NCBI GenBank assembly: GCA_964391195.1
Contig: CAYMLG010000018.1
Coordinates: 9,166 to 73,165 of the forward strand
Reading direction: 5' to 3'
Source: JAAYXE01 sp964391195
GTDB lineage: Bacteria; Chloroflexota; Anaerolineae; Anaerolineales; UBA4823
Length of the DNA stretch: 64,000 nucleotides
In this document: in pieces, positions 11,054 through 21,200 of the stretch
Numbering within the stretch: the stretch's first letter is position 1
Layout: each line of letters starts with the position of its first letter
Made by a program: the position numbers and the translations under genes
Notes under the pieces: generated by a model
Database searches by the model: none
What the model was told of the DNA's origin: nothing
What the model saw: only the letters and a program-made list of their open reading frames with translations

Positions 11054-11881
11054 ATGTTGACAGACCCTCTGACCGGGGTCTTTTCCCGGGCACCACTCGA
11101 GCAGCAAATAAAGGAAGAAATCGACCGCCTCCTGCGCTACCGTCTTCCGTCCTCGATCAACCTCCTCGACCTGTACCACGATCAGAGCCTCGATGATGCG
11201 TTCGGACACCTGCGAGGAGATCAGGATCGGGTAGGTTTTGCCAGGCGGCTGCGGTCGCTGCTGCGCGCCTCCGGCCTGCTGTTCTGCTCCGGGGGAGCTA
11301 AATTTATGGCCTTGCTGCCGAACACCACCCGCAATTATGCGGCCTCCCTGGCGCGGCGCCTGCTCGACTCCACCCGGGCCGCCCCTTCCACCGGCGAACC
11401 GCCACTCAAACTGCCGGTGACCATGGAGGTGTCGAGTGCGCCCGACGATGGCCAAACGCCGGGAGCGCTGCTCGAGAAGGTCGCCCGGCGCAGCTACGGA
11501 GGCCTGCGCCTCAGGCGGGGGCAGGTGATTCACCAGGACGGCCCACGGCCGGCCCTGGCCCCCCTGGACGAAGACTCCCGGCTGATCGAGCGCGACGAAG
11601 CCCTGTTGGTCCTGCACCAATTTTTCCGTGAACTGCCCCAGCGCCAGCGGGGCATCTTTGTTAATTGCAGAGCTTTGGGGGGCAGGCGCACCCGGTTTTC
11701 GGCCGAGACCGGGGATCCTGCCCGCTTGCAGGGGTACAGGAAAGCATTCGCACCGGCTGCACCCCTGATGTCTGCCCAAGGCGAATCGGACGAAGTAAAC
11801 GGCCCCGGCCCAGGGGAACCGTGGTCGTTACAAAAAATAATCACACAAAAAGTTGGAGAGACATGTCTATACACCCCTTAA
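11054..11881 (+). CDS. Degenerate GGDEF-domain protein
   Basis: A 275-residue protein whose first 170 residues align with a diguanylate cyclase domain: LTDPLTGVFSR at the start, DDAFGHLRGDQ corresponding to the usual ND-YGH--GD, and GGAKF (80-84) in place of GGDEF. The catalytic Asp and Glu of the signature are both lost and the metal-binding Asp region is altered, so cyclase activity is unlikely; a GTP or c-di-GMP sensing or structural role is possible. No transmembrane or sensor domain precedes it. The C-terminal 100 residues have no recognised domain. The gene overlaps the start of the PRPP synthetase gene by 19 bases, which suggests coupling, although the extreme C-terminus could also be non-functional extension. 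Confidence 0.6.
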   Translation: MLTDPLTGVFSRAPLEQQIKEEIDRLLRYRLPSSINLLDLYHDQSLDDAFGHLRGDQDRVGFARRLRSLLRASGLLFCSGGAKFMALLPNTTRNYAASLARRLLDSTRAAPSTGEPPLKLPVTMEVSSAPDDGQTPGALLEKVARRSYGGLRLRRGQVIHQDGPRPALAPLDEDSRLIERDEALLVLHQFFRELPQRQRGIFVNCRALGGRRTRFSAETGDPARLQGYRKAFAPAAPLMSAQGESDEVNGPGPGEPWSLQKIITQKVGETCLYTP

Positions 11882-12813
11882 GGATCTTTAGCGGCTCTGC
11901 CCACCCGGCGCTTGCGCAGGAAATCGCCGGTTTGCTGGACACCACCGTGGGCAGTTCCACCACCGTCCATCTGCCGGACAGCGAAGTGTACGTCACCATC
12001 GATGAAGTTGTTCGCGATCAGGATATATTCTTCATTCAACCCTGCTCCACGCCGGTGAACGACAACCTGATGGAACTGCTGCTCTACCTAGATGCCTTCC
12101 GCCGGGCCAGTGTTCACAGCGTGAGCGTGGTCGTCCCTTACTTCCCCTACGCCCGCCAGGACCGGATGGCCCGTGGGCGAGAGGCGATCAGCGCCCGCGT
12201 GGTAGCGAACCTGTTAGAGAGCCAGGGCCCAAATCGGATCATTTACGTGGATATCCACAACCGGGCGACACAGGGCTTTTTCAATATCCCGGTTGACCCG
12301 CTCACCGCCTTGCCCCTGCTGGCCGAGTATTTCCGCAAGCCGGAATACCAGGACGCGGCCATCGTTAGCCCGGATGTGGGGCGCGCCGGGATGGCCGGGC
12401 GCTATGCCGAACTGCTCAACCTTCCCCTGGTGGTGATGCACAAGCGGCGCACCAGCTTCAGCGCCACCGAAACGACTCACGTGGTGGGCGATATCAAAGG
12501 CCGGCGCCCGATCGTGATCGACGACCTGATGGCGGGCGGCAGCGTGCTCAAGCAGATCGATGCCCTTTACGAGCGCGGCGCCGAAGGCAAGGCGGTTTTC
12601 TCCGTCACTCACCCGGTGCTGCTCCCCACTGCCCTGGAAATCCTGGATAAGGACGATCGCATCGAGAAGCTGGTGGTGACCAATACCATCCCGATCCCGC
12701 CCGAAAAACGCCATCCGAAGATCGAGGTTCTGTCGGTCGCTTCGCTGCTGGCCGATATCATCCACCGGGTGCACCGTGGGATCAGCATCTCGGAGAAGCT
12801 AATCCTATCCTGA
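11863..12813 (+). CDS. prs: Ribose-phosphate pyrophosphokinase
   Basis: A 316-residue PRPP synthetase, the usual length, making 5-phosphoribosyl-1-pyrophosphate from ribose-5-phosphate and ATP for nucleotide, His and Trp synthesis. Visible motifs: PYARQDRMARGREAIS (ATP-binding flexible region, about 95-110), DIHNRATQGFF with the conserved His132, SPDVGRAGMAGRYA, and the PRPP loop VIDDLMAGGSVL (about 218-229). The loop is one residue shorter than the common DDxxDTGGT and lacks its Thr, which is unusual. ATG 11863 is chosen because GGAGAG lies just upstream and the next residues match the family N-terminus. A GC-rich hairpin follows the stop. Confidence 0.9.
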   Translation: MSIHPLRIFSGSAHPALAQEIAGLLDTTVGSSTTVHLPDSEVYVTIDEVVRDQDIFFIQPCSTPVNDNLMELLLYLDAFRRASVHSVSVVVPYFPYARQDRMARGREAISARVVANLLESQGPNRIIYVDIHNRATQGFFNIPVDPLTALPLLAEYFRKPEYQDAAIVSPDVGRAGMAGRYAELLNLPLVVMHKRRTSFSATETTHVVGDIKGRRPIVIDDLMAGGSVLKQIDALYERGAEGKAVFSVTHPVLLPTALEILDKDDRIEKLVVTNTIPIPPEKRHPKIEVLSVASLLADIIHRVHRGISISEKLILS

Positions 12814-12827
12814 GCCGCGAGCGAGGC

Positions 12828-12859
12828 GCGCCCACCCGCCGCGGCTGCCGGGTGGGCGC
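12828..12859 (+). terminator. Hairpin after the PRPP synthetase gene
   Basis: GCGCCCACCC at 12828-12837 pairs perfectly with GGGTGGGCGC at 12850-12859; the 12-nt loop is itself GC-rich. The following bases are only moderately T-rich (TGTTCTGATTT), so this is a plausible but not ideal intrinsic terminator. Confidence 0.5.
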
Positions 12860-12965
12860 TGTTCTGATTTCTCGCCCATCCAGGGCAAGGCCAGGGACCC
12901 GGGCAGGGCCGTGCACCAAACGGCCACCACCAGGTTGATCGGGCAAGTCATAGTCACAGGAGGGA

Positions 12966-14342
12966 ATGATGACCGGCAATGACATGCTGCGCTTTCCGGC
13001 GAGCTTCGTCTGGGGCACGGCCACCGCGGCTTACCAGATCGAGGGCGCCTGGAACGAGGACGGCAAAGGTCCTTCGATTTGGGATACCTTCGTCCGCCGG
13101 CCGGGGACCATCCACCAGGGGGCTACCGGCGACGTCGCCATCGACCACTACCACCGTGCAGCCGAGGATGTGCGCCTCATGGCCAGCCTGGGCATTCCGG
13201 CCTATCGCTTTTCGGTCTCCTGGCCGCGAGTGCTGCCCCATGGAGCGGGCGAGGTCAACTGCGCCGGGCTGGATTTTTACGACCGCCTGGTGGACGAGCT
13301 GCTGAGCTGCGGGGTCGAGCCTTATCTCACCCTCTATCACTGGGATCTCCCCCAGGCGCTGCAGGATCTGGGCGGATGGGAGCGCCGGGAGACAATCTTC
13401 CACTTCGGCGAATACGCGCAGGTCATCGCCCGGCGGCTGGGCGACCGGGTGAAGAACTGGATCACGATCAACGAACCGTTATCGGTGGCCCTCTCGGGGT
13501 ATTTCCTGGGCGACCACGCGCCTGGGATAAACAATCCCCTGGCAGCCATGCAGGTGGGGCAGCACCTGTTGGCGGGTCACGGATTGGCGGTGCAGGCGCT
13601 GCGAGCGGCGCTCCCGGAGACAGCGCAGGTGGGCATTAGCCTGAACCTGTTCCCGGTCTACCCTGCGAGCGATACGGAGGAGGACCGCCAGGCGGCTCAG
13701 CGCGCCGAGGCGGTCCTTCTACACCTCTTCCTGGAGCCTTTGATGCGCGGCCGTTTCCCGGAGCAGGTGGTGGAGCTCTTCGGGCCGCTCTTCCCCACAC
13801 CCAAAGCGGAAGATCTGCAGTTGGCTGCTGCCCCCATCGACTTCCTGGGGGTCAACTATTACACCCGGGCGGTGATGCGCCACGACCCCAATTTCCCCAT
13901 TCTCCACGCCGCGCAGACGATGCCCGCCGGAAGCGAGTATTCCCAGATGTGGGAGATCTATCCCCAGGGGCTGTACGATCTGCTGCTCCAGGTGCACCGC
14001 GAGTACCGGCCGAAGCGCATCCTGATCACCGAGAACGGGGTACCGGTCCCCGATGATCTCGATTACGACGGCGAGGTGCGCGATTACCGGCGCATCCACT
14101 ATCTGCGCGACCACCTGGCGCAAACGCACCGCCTCATTCAGGAAGGTGTTCCCGTGGAGGGCTACTTCGTGTGGTCGTTGTGGGACAACTTCGAGTGGGC
14201 CCATGGGTATAAAATGCGCTTCGGGTTGGTGCACGTCGATTTCGAGACCCAACAGCGCACGGTGAAAAAGAGCGGCCGGTGGTATTCGCAGGTCATCCGG
14301 GACAACGGCTTCGATCCGCGCCAACCGGCTTTTCCGTCCTGA
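12966..14342 (+). CDS. Family 1 glycoside hydrolase (beta-glucosidase type)
   Basis: A 458-residue GH1 enzyme, full length for the family. The N-terminal signature FVWGTATAAYQIEGAW is present, the acid/base catalyst is Glu170 in TINEP, and the nucleophile is Glu356 in ITENG. The aglycone/glycone-site motif YHWDLPQ and the C-terminal WSLWDNFEWAHGY are also clear. It is probably a cytoplasmic beta-glucosidase or beta-galactosidase, since there is no signal peptide. AGGAGGG lies just upstream of two adjacent ATG codons (12966 and 12969); either may be used. Substrate cannot be set from sequence alone. The downstream GH38 enzyme and upstream MFS permease fit general glycoside use. Confidence 0.94.
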   Translation: MMTGNDMLRFPASFVWGTATAAYQIEGAWNEDGKGPSIWDTFVRRPGTIHQGATGDVAIDHYHRAAEDVRLMASLGIPAYRFSVSWPRVLPHGAGEVNCAGLDFYDRLVDELLSCGVEPYLTLYHWDLPQALQDLGGWERRETIFHFGEYAQVIARRLGDRVKNWITINEPLSVALSGYFLGDHAPGINNPLAAMQVGQHLLAGHGLAVQALRAALPETAQVGISLNLFPVYPASDTEEDRQAAQRAEAVLLHLFLEPLMRGRFPEQVVELFGPLFPTPKAEDLQLAAAPIDFLGVNYYTRAVMRHDPNFPILHAAQTMPAGSEYSQMWEIYPQGLYDLLLQVHREYRPKRILITENGVPVPDDLDYDGEVRDYRRIHYLRDHLAQTHRLIQEGVPVEGYFVWSLWDNFEWAHGYKMRFGLVHVDFETQQRTVKKSGRWYSQVIRDNGFDPRQPAFPS

Positions 14343-14618
14343 GAGGGCGCGCCCTCCCATCATGTCATCCTGCGGATGAGCTTCCTACTATGTCATCCGG
14401 AGTGGCATCGCAGAGCGTCGCTCTGCGCCGCCGCGATGCTCAGCGCAGCGACCGAAGAATCTCGACACTGGGCATCGCCGCCGTAGGATTACATGAGTGA
14501 GGGGACATCCTGTGGGAGCACACCATCCATCCTTACTTACTGTGTTCTCTGTGAACTCTGTGGTAAAACTCTTCCCGACAATAAGCCACCCTACCGGCCT
14601 CAATCGGACACACTGCAC
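14343..14618. repeat. Intergenic segment with palindromes and dispersed motifs
   Basis: This 276-bp gap contains a perfect palindrome GAGGGCGCGCCCTC (14343-14356) right after the GH1 stop and a 19-nt near-perfect palindrome at 14409-14427 (arms CGCAGAGCG/CGCTCTGCG). A degenerate segment at 14436-14464 ends in CGAAGAATCTC, and TTCTCTGTGAACTCTGTGGT occurs at 14545-14564. The last recurs in other gaps of this window. No convincing gene is present; a frame that is open here in phase with the M28 gene looks like repeat-derived sequence. Confidence 0.55.
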
Positions 14619-15785
14619 ATGGATTCGATGCAAGAATTCTCCCGGCTGATGCAGGCCTTCTCCATCCCGCGACCCAACGGGTCCCGGGCGGAGCGGGCCA
14701 CCTCAACCTTCATCCGGGAATGGCTCGAACAGCGGCAGATCCCTTACCGTATCCACCGCTTCACCGTGAACCCATACCATTTCGAATGCCTGGGGCTGTG
14801 GTTCATCCTCTCCCGCACCCTGCTGGCCGTGATCGTATGGCTCGGCCGCGGATGGGCGCCGGCCCTGGCTGCGGGGGTCATCCTGGCGGTGGAACTGCTG
14901 GACGGCGTGAAGCGCATTCCGCTCATCACCTGGCCCGGCCGCAGGCAGGTGGAGAATATCCTGATCGAATTCTCGCCGCAGCAAGCCGAGGAAGAGGTAG
15001 TGATCAGCGCCCATTACGACAGCAAAACCGAGCTGCTCGACCACCGGCAGCGCATGTTCTTCCTGAAAAACATCTACACCGGGATCTTTCTCACCGCGGG
15101 GGCGGGGCTGCTGGCGGGGGCCGGGAACGAGCTGCAGCGCCGGGGCCTGGTCGCAGGCGATATCCTCTCCGGGCTGGCCCTGGCCCTCTGTCTGCCCCTG
15201 CTCATCCTGGCCTACGGCTATGGGCTGAATCTGGCCCTGGGCCGCCTGGTGCAGCCCAGCCAGGGGGCGGTGGATAACGGGGCCGCCTGCGCCATATTGC
15301 TCGTCCTGGCCGGCCGCCTGAGACACAGCGAACTCCCGCCACACACCCGCATCACCCTGGCCCTATTCACCGGAGAAGAGGTGGATCGCCAGGGATCTCG
15401 GGCTTACGTCCGCAGCCGGGATTGGAATCTGCCGGCCGAGGCCCTGAACCTGGAGGTGATGGGGCAAGACGGTGAGTATGTGCTCTGGGAGCGAGAAGGC
15501 TCGGTCTTCGGTCTGAAACCCTGTTCGCGAGAAGTGAACGCCCGCGTGTCGGCGGCCGTTTCTGCCGTGACCGGGGCTGCGCCCGTTCCAGGGGGGCCGA
15601 TCACCAGCGATGGAGCCTCTTTCCTTGCCGCGGGGATCCCCACCGCCGTGCTGGGCACTTACGACCGGCGATTGAAAGATACCGGCTTCCACCGCCCGGC
15701 CGATCACCTGAAACGGGTGCGGCTCGAGCGCCTGCAGGAAGGGGTGGATATCTTGATTCAGTATATGGAAAAGAAACATGGATAA
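14619..15785 (+). CDS. Membrane-embedded M28-family metallopeptidase
   Basis: A protein of about 388 residues with the zinc ligands of the M28 aminopeptidase family in order: SAHYDS, GAVDNGAA, FTGEE followed by GSRAYV, VMGQDG, and a C-terminal FHRPADH. Several hydrophobic helices interrupt the fold: two after the N-terminal segment (around CLGLWFILSRTLL) and about two between the HYD and DNG motifs. The peptidase would therefore be membrane-anchored. ATG 14619 (MDSMQEF) is preferred to an upstream in-frame start because the upstream codons run through the dispersed repeat. The stop overlaps the start of the S8 protease gene by 8 bases, which argues for translational coupling. Substrate unknown. 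Confidence 0.78.
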   Translation: MDSMQEFSRLMQAFSIPRPNGSRAERATSTFIREWLEQRQIPYRIHRFTVNPYHFECLGLWFILSRTLLAVIVWLGRGWAPALAAGVILAVELLDGVKRIPLITWPGRRQVENILIEFSPQQAEEEVVISAHYDSKTELLDHRQRMFFLKNIYTGIFLTAGAGLLAGAGNELQRRGLVAGDILSGLALALCLPLLILAYGYGLNLALGRLVQPSQGAVDNGAACAILLVLAGRLRHSELPPHTRITLALFTGEEVDRQGSRAYVRSRDWNLPAEALNLEVMGQDGEYVLWEREGSVFGLKPCSREVNARVSAAVSAVTGAAPVPGGPITSDGASFLAAGIPTAVLGTYDRRLKDTGFHRPADHLKRVRLERLQEGVDILIQYMEKKHG

Positions 15786-18189
15786 CAACGGACCCAACAA
15801 CCTGCCATCGACCACCACACCCCGGTCGAACGCCGGCTGTGGCAGCCCGGCGGTCTTCGTCCTGGCCCTGTTGTGGGTGTTCTTCATCATCACCGTCCGG
15901 ATCGCGATCTCGTTGATCGCATCGGCCACCCCTGGCCCGGCCGCCGAAACGCTTAGCCTGACTGCATCTCTGGGCATGGCCGTCACCCTGCTCATATCGG
16001 TGGGGGCGCTGGCCCTCTTCTGGAAGGACCCCGCCTACAAAGCCATTTACCAGACCTGGGGCCTGGCCTCGGCTTTCGCCCTCCTGCTGATCGTCGCCCA
16101 TCTGCCAGACACCATCGCCTCGCTGACCCGGGCCGCGCTGCACCTGGCGCTGGCGCTGATTGCCGCAGGAGCGTTGTACTTCATCGCCCGGCGCCGGGCT
16201 TTATCGCAGGCTGAAGGGGCCCTCTCCGGCGCAGATAGCCTGGCTCTGGCCCTGTTGGGCGCGGCGCTGATCGCCGTGCCCTGGACGCTGTGGGGGGCGC
16301 TGGGCTCACCTCTGGACATCCTGCTGGACCTGCTCTCCGGGCTCGGCTTCGGCCTGGCCGCCGCCATCCTGCTCGACCGCTTTCTGTTCCGCCCCTACCT
16401 GGCCCATCTGGCCGCCCAGGGACAGGATTTCACCTTCGGACACCGGCTGGCGTTGGCGCTGGCCGCCGACGCAGCCCTGTCGATCATCGCCGCCGGAACC
16501 GGGTTCCCTTATGGGGGGATGCAGCTCGCATTGATCCTGGTTTGGGGCGCCACCGGGTGGCTGACGGTGCGCCTGCGCCGTCCGCTGGCCCTGGCCGCCC
16601 TGCTCGGGCTGACCGCCGCAATCCCCCTGGCGTTCATCGATCCCGATGAACTGATCCTGGTGATCGGCTACGGCGCCGGGGAGGTCCTCAGTTGGGCGCT
16701 GCGGGGGACCCTTATCTCCGGGCTGATCGCCTGGATCCTGGGCCTCCTGCTGCTGGCCATCCCCTCCCCCATTCGCCGGCGCCCGAGGCCCGCGTGGGCC
16801 GTCCCCCTGTTTGCTGTGCTGGCCTTGGGCGGCTGGGTGCTGGCCCTGGCGCTGTACTTCACCCTGGGGCAGCCCGGCTTCTTCGGCGAGCGCTACTTCA
16901 TCGTCCTCGAATCGCAGGCCGACCTCACCCCGGCGGAAGAAATCGAAGACCCCGCCGCCCGCCGGACGTTCGTCTACCGGACCCTGGTTGAACACGCCAC
17001 GACGACTCAGGCCGGGCTGCGCCAGTTCCTGGAAGGCTTCCGCCTGGATTACACCCCGTACTACCTGGTGAACGGGATCGAAGTGGAAGGCAACCCGCTG
17101 CTGCGGCTGTGGATCGCTTCTCGCCCCGAGGTGGCCGAAGTGCTGCAGAGCCCGCGGCTGCGCCCCTTGCCCGAGCCTGTCCCCACGGCGGCCGGGGATC
17201 TCCCGCCCGTCGAAGCGCCACCCTGGAACCTCAGCCTGATCCAGGCCGACCGGGTGTGGGCGGATTTCGGCGTCAGAGGCGAGGGGATCGTCATCGGCCA
17301 CTCCGACAGCGGTGTATGGGGGGGCCACCCCGAACTGGCCGATTCCTACCGGGGGGTAGGCGGCGAGCACGACTACAACTGGTTCGACCCCTGGTATGGG
17401 CGTTCCGAACCGGCGGACATCGGCGGGCACGGCACCCACACCCTGGGCATCGTGCTGGGCAACCACACCGGGGTCGCCCCGGACGCCACCTGGATCGGCT
17501 GTGTGAACCTGGCCCGCAATCTGGGCAACCCCGCCCTATACCTGGACTGCTGGCAGTTCATGCTGGCGCCCTTCCCCCAGGGGGGCGATCCCTTCACCGA
17601 TGGCGCGCCGGAGTTGGGGGCTCATGTGCTCAACAATTCCTGGGGCTGCCCGGATATAGAAGGGTGTGACCCCGACACGCTGCAGCCGGCCGCCCGAGCG
17701 CTCTCCACCGCAGGGGTGTTCGTGGTCGTCTCGGCCGGGAATGACGGCCCGGGTTGTGGCTCGCTCAACTCTGCCCCCGCCTGGTACGATGAGGTCTTCT
17801 CGATCGGGTCGATCAATTCATCCGGGCAGATCTCTCTGTTCAGCAGTCGCGGCCCGGTGCCCTTCCCGGAGAGCGACGAAGTCAAGCCTGACCTGGTCGC
17901 CCCGGGCGAAATGGTGATCTCCGCCTATCCCCAGGACGGCTACTCGGCTGCCAGCGGCACCTCGATGGCCGGGCCACACGCCGCCGGGGTCGTAGCCCTG
18001 ATGTGGTCGGCGAACCCCGACCTGATCGGCGATATCCAGCGCACCGAGGAGATCCTAAAACAGACCGCCCGGCCCTACAGCGGGTTCATCCCCTCCTGCC
18101 CCGGGGCGGAGGAGCATCCGAGCACCGTGACCGGTTATGGTATCCTGGACGCCTATGGGGCCGTTGAGGCTGCGCTGGCCGAACGGTGA
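15778..18189 (+). CDS. S8 subtilisin-like protease with polytopic membrane N-terminus
   Basis: An 803-residue protein in two parts. Residues about 22 to 370 contain roughly ten hydrophobic segments. Residues about 480 to 800 form a subtilase domain with the full catalytic set: Asp510 in IGHSDSGV, His551 in GGHGTHTLG, the oxyanion Asn in LNNSWG, and Ser729 in SGTSMAGPHAAG. There is no signal peptide or obvious propeptide; the large membrane domain replaces them and should place the protease on one face of the membrane. The gene starts inside the end of the M28 gene (ATGGATAA overlap), so the two proteases are probably made together. Function is unknown; regulated proteolysis of membrane or exported proteins is a reasonable guess. 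Confidence 0.85.
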   Translation: MDNNGPNNLPSTTTPRSNAGCGSPAVFVLALLWVFFIITVRIAISLIASATPGPAAETLSLTASLGMAVTLLISVGALALFWKDPAYKAIYQTWGLASAFALLLIVAHLPDTIASLTRAALHLALALIAAGALYFIARRRALSQAEGALSGADSLALALLGAALIAVPWTLWGALGSPLDILLDLLSGLGFGLAAAILLDRFLFRPYLAHLAAQGQDFTFGHRLALALAADAALSIIAAGTGFPYGGMQLALILVWGATGWLTVRLRRPLALAALLGLTAAIPLAFIDPDELILVIGYGAGEVLSWALRGTLISGLIAWILGLLLLAIPSPIRRRPRPAWAVPLFAVLALGGWVLALALYFTLGQPGFFGERYFIVLESQADLTPAEEIEDPAARRTFVYRTLVEHATTTQAGLRQFLEGFRLDYTPYYLVNGIEVEGNPLLRLWIASRPEVAEVLQSPRLRPLPEPVPTAAGDLPPVEAPPWNLSLIQADRVWADFGVRGEGIVIGHSDSGVWGGHPELADSYRGVGGEHDYNWFDPWYGRSEPADIGGHGTHTLGIVLGNHTGVAPDATWIGCVNLARNLGNPALYLDCWQFMLAPFPQGGDPFTDGAPELGAHVLNNSWGCPDIEGCDPDTLQPAARALSTAGVFVVVSAGNDGPGCGSLNSAPAWYDEVFSIGSINSSGQISLFSSRGPVPFPESDEVKPDLVAPGEMVISAYPQDGYSAASGTSMAGPHAAGVVALMWSANPDLIGDIQRTEEILKQTARPYSGFIPSCPGAEEHPSTVTGYGILDAYGAVEAALAER

Positions 18190-18235
18190 CGGCTGCGGTC
18201 TGCTTAGGTCACGTTTATAAGGAAAACATCCTGCA

Positions 18236-21200
18236 ATGACAACCATCCATCTCGTCTCACACACCCATTGGGACCGCGAATGGTACCTGCCGTTCCAACA
18301 GTTCCGCTTGAAGCTGGTCTACCTGATCGACCGGGTTATGGATCTGATGAGGTCCGATCCGGAGTTCAAGTATTTCATGCTCGACGGGCAGACGATCGTG
18401 CTCGACGATTACCTGGAGATCCGCCCGGAGCGGGAGGCCGAGCTGCGCCGGTTAGTGCAGGCCGGGCGGCTGCTGATCGGCCCCTGGTTCATCTTGCCCG
18501 ACGAGTTCCTGGTCAGCCCGGAAGCGACCATCCGGAACCTGCTGCTGGGCGACCGTATCGCCCGCCGCTTCGGAAAGAAGATGAACGCAGGCTATATCCC
18601 CGACCCTTTCGGGCATATCGGCCAGATGCCACAGATACTGCGCGGCTTCGGGATGGAGGCCGCAGCCCTGCAGCGCGGTTTGGATGACCAGCCGAACGAG
18701 CTGTGGTGGGAGGCCCCCGATGGGACGCGCATCTTCCTGTCTTATCTGCGGGACGGGTACGGCAACGGCGCGCTGCTGCCTGCCGCCGATCCCGAAGCCT
18801 TCACCCGCGCCGTCCAACGCTCGGCCGGGTCGTTGGCGCCGTACACTCCCACCAGTCACGTGGTGCTGATGCACGGGGCCGATCACCTCGAGCCGCCGGA
18901 AGAGACCAGCCGGGCGGTACGGCAGGCGAACACGATGCTGGACGGCGACCGGTTGGTCCACTCCACCCTGCCGGAATTCCTCAGCGCTGTGCGGGCGGAG
19001 ATCGACAGGACCGGGGCTGAGCTGCCTTTGGTGCGTGGGGAGCTGCGCTCGTCCAAGCGCTATCACCTGCTGCCGGGGGTGCTCTCGGCCCGGATGTGGA
19101 TCAAGCAGCGTAACCACGCCTGCCAGACGCTGCTCGAGCGCTGGGCCGAGCCTTTCTCGACCATCGCCGACTGGCAGGACAGGATGGCCGGCGGGTCGCA
19201 GAGGCCGGGGCGGGTGAACGGCGGCTTCGGTCCGATGCTGGACCGCAGCGGGGCGCCCTCCACCCCCGGGCTGCTGGCAGACACCGCCTCGGTGGTGCGC
19301 CGGGCCTGGCGCTACCTGATGGAGTGCCATCCCCACGACTCGATCTGCGGCTGCTCGGTGGACCAGGTGCACGAGGAGATGCGCCCCCGCTTCGACCAGG
19401 TCGAACAGATCGGGGCGGAGATCACCCGCCAGAGCCTGGTGCGCCTGGTGGGGGCCGTGGATACTCATCTGCCGCAGGCCGGGGATGGCCCCCCGCCGGC
19501 GGGGATCATCCCGGTGGTGGTGTTCAACGCGGCCGGTGTGCCGCAGACCGGCCCGGTGGAGCTCCCGATCTCGCTTCCCACCTCGGTGAATGCCGTGGAG
19601 GTGGTGGACGAGGATGGGGTGCCGGCTCCTGACCACCTGGGGGAGAGGACCTATCAGGAAGTGGCCTATGTGGTGCTCAACCGGGAGGACTTCACCCAGG
19701 CGCTGAGTTCCATTCAGGAAGGAACGCTGGCCTTCACCGGACCCATGCGGGGCATGACCCTCCAGGAAATCAGCTTCCGCCGCCAGGCGAACACCCTGCT
19801 GATCGATACCGCCATCTCTGCCTTCGGGAAGACCCCGGCCGGCGTGTTGGAAGTAGCGCAGGAGGAGGCGTTCCGCGCACTGGCCGACCCCAGCCTGGAC
19901 AGCTTCGCCCTGATGGTGAAATCCGTGTTCACCAGGCTGTCGTTCACCGCGGTAGGGGTACCCGGCTGCGGGTATAAGACCTTCTGGGTGCGCCCGGCCG
20001 GGGGCACAGGAGACGATGCGGGGCTGGCCGCTGAGGCGATAGCCGCTGAGATGAAGGCCGGTGCGGCGCCGGTGGAGACAGGAGTGGGCAGCGGGGCAAT
20101 TGGAGTAGGTTCTGGCAAGCAACCCCCTACTGCCGATATTGGCTATGCGCAAAAGAACCCCACCCTCACTATCGAAAACCAGTTCCTCTCCCTCTCCTTC
20201 GACCCCGACGGCACCTTCACCCTCTCCGACCGCCGCTCCGGCGCCCGCTATTCCGGCCTGAACCGCTTCGTCGACGGCGGCGACTGTGGCGACGAATACA
20301 ACTTCTCCCCCCCTCCCCAGGATACCCTCTCCTCCCAGGTGGAAGTGCTCGAAGTGGGCGTGGATCGCACCCCGGTGGCCCAGGTGATCGAGGCCCGCCT
20401 CGCCCTGCATGTCCCCTGCGCGCTGTCCAGCGACCGCCAAAGCCGGTCGGACGAGACGGTCGCGCTCCCCATCCGGGTCCGGGCGGTGCTGCCCAACGGG
20501 GTGCCCCGCCTGGATTTCGAGACCTGGGTCGATAACCGGGCGGAAGATCACCGCCTGCGGGTGCACTTCCCCGCCCCCTTGCAGACCGATTTCGCCGATT
20601 ATGACGGGCATTTCGAAGTGGTCCGCCGCCCGCTGGTGTTGCCCGAATACCAGCCAACCTGGGCGGAGCAGCCCCGCCCGGAGAAGCCCCAGCGCCATTT
20701 CGCCAGCATCTCCGACGGCCGGTTGGGGCTGACCGTCTCCAATTTTGGCCTGCCCGAAGTCGAGGTGATCCCCGGACAGGGAAGCACCGAGATCGCTCTG
20801 ACTCTGCTGCGCTGCGTCGGCTGGCTTTCGCGGGATGATTTCTCCACCCGCAAAGGGCATGCCGGTCCGGGGTACCCCACCCCGGGGGCACAGATGCCCG
20901 GCGAGTGGACCTTCGCCTATTCGGTCATCCCCCACTCCGGGCGCTGGGACCAGGCCGCCCCCGGGGAACTGCCCCCCTACCACCAGGCGTTCGCCTTCAG
21001 CACCCCGCTGCGCGCCCTGCTGGCCGAACCCCATCCCGGCCCCTTCGCACCTCGGGGCAGTTTTGTGGAGGTGCAAGACCCCCGCTTCGTGCTCAGCGCG
21101 GTGAAGACAGCCGAGGACGGGCAGGGCTGGATCCTGCGCGGCTATAACATTTCTGCGGAACCGATTGAGGTAAGGCTGAAGATATGGCGAGATTTCGCCC

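Noticed and set aside
14493..14618. N-terminal extension of the M28 peptidase
   Set aside because: The codons run through the dispersed CTCTGTG motif and add no signal or fold; ATG 14619 fits the family better.
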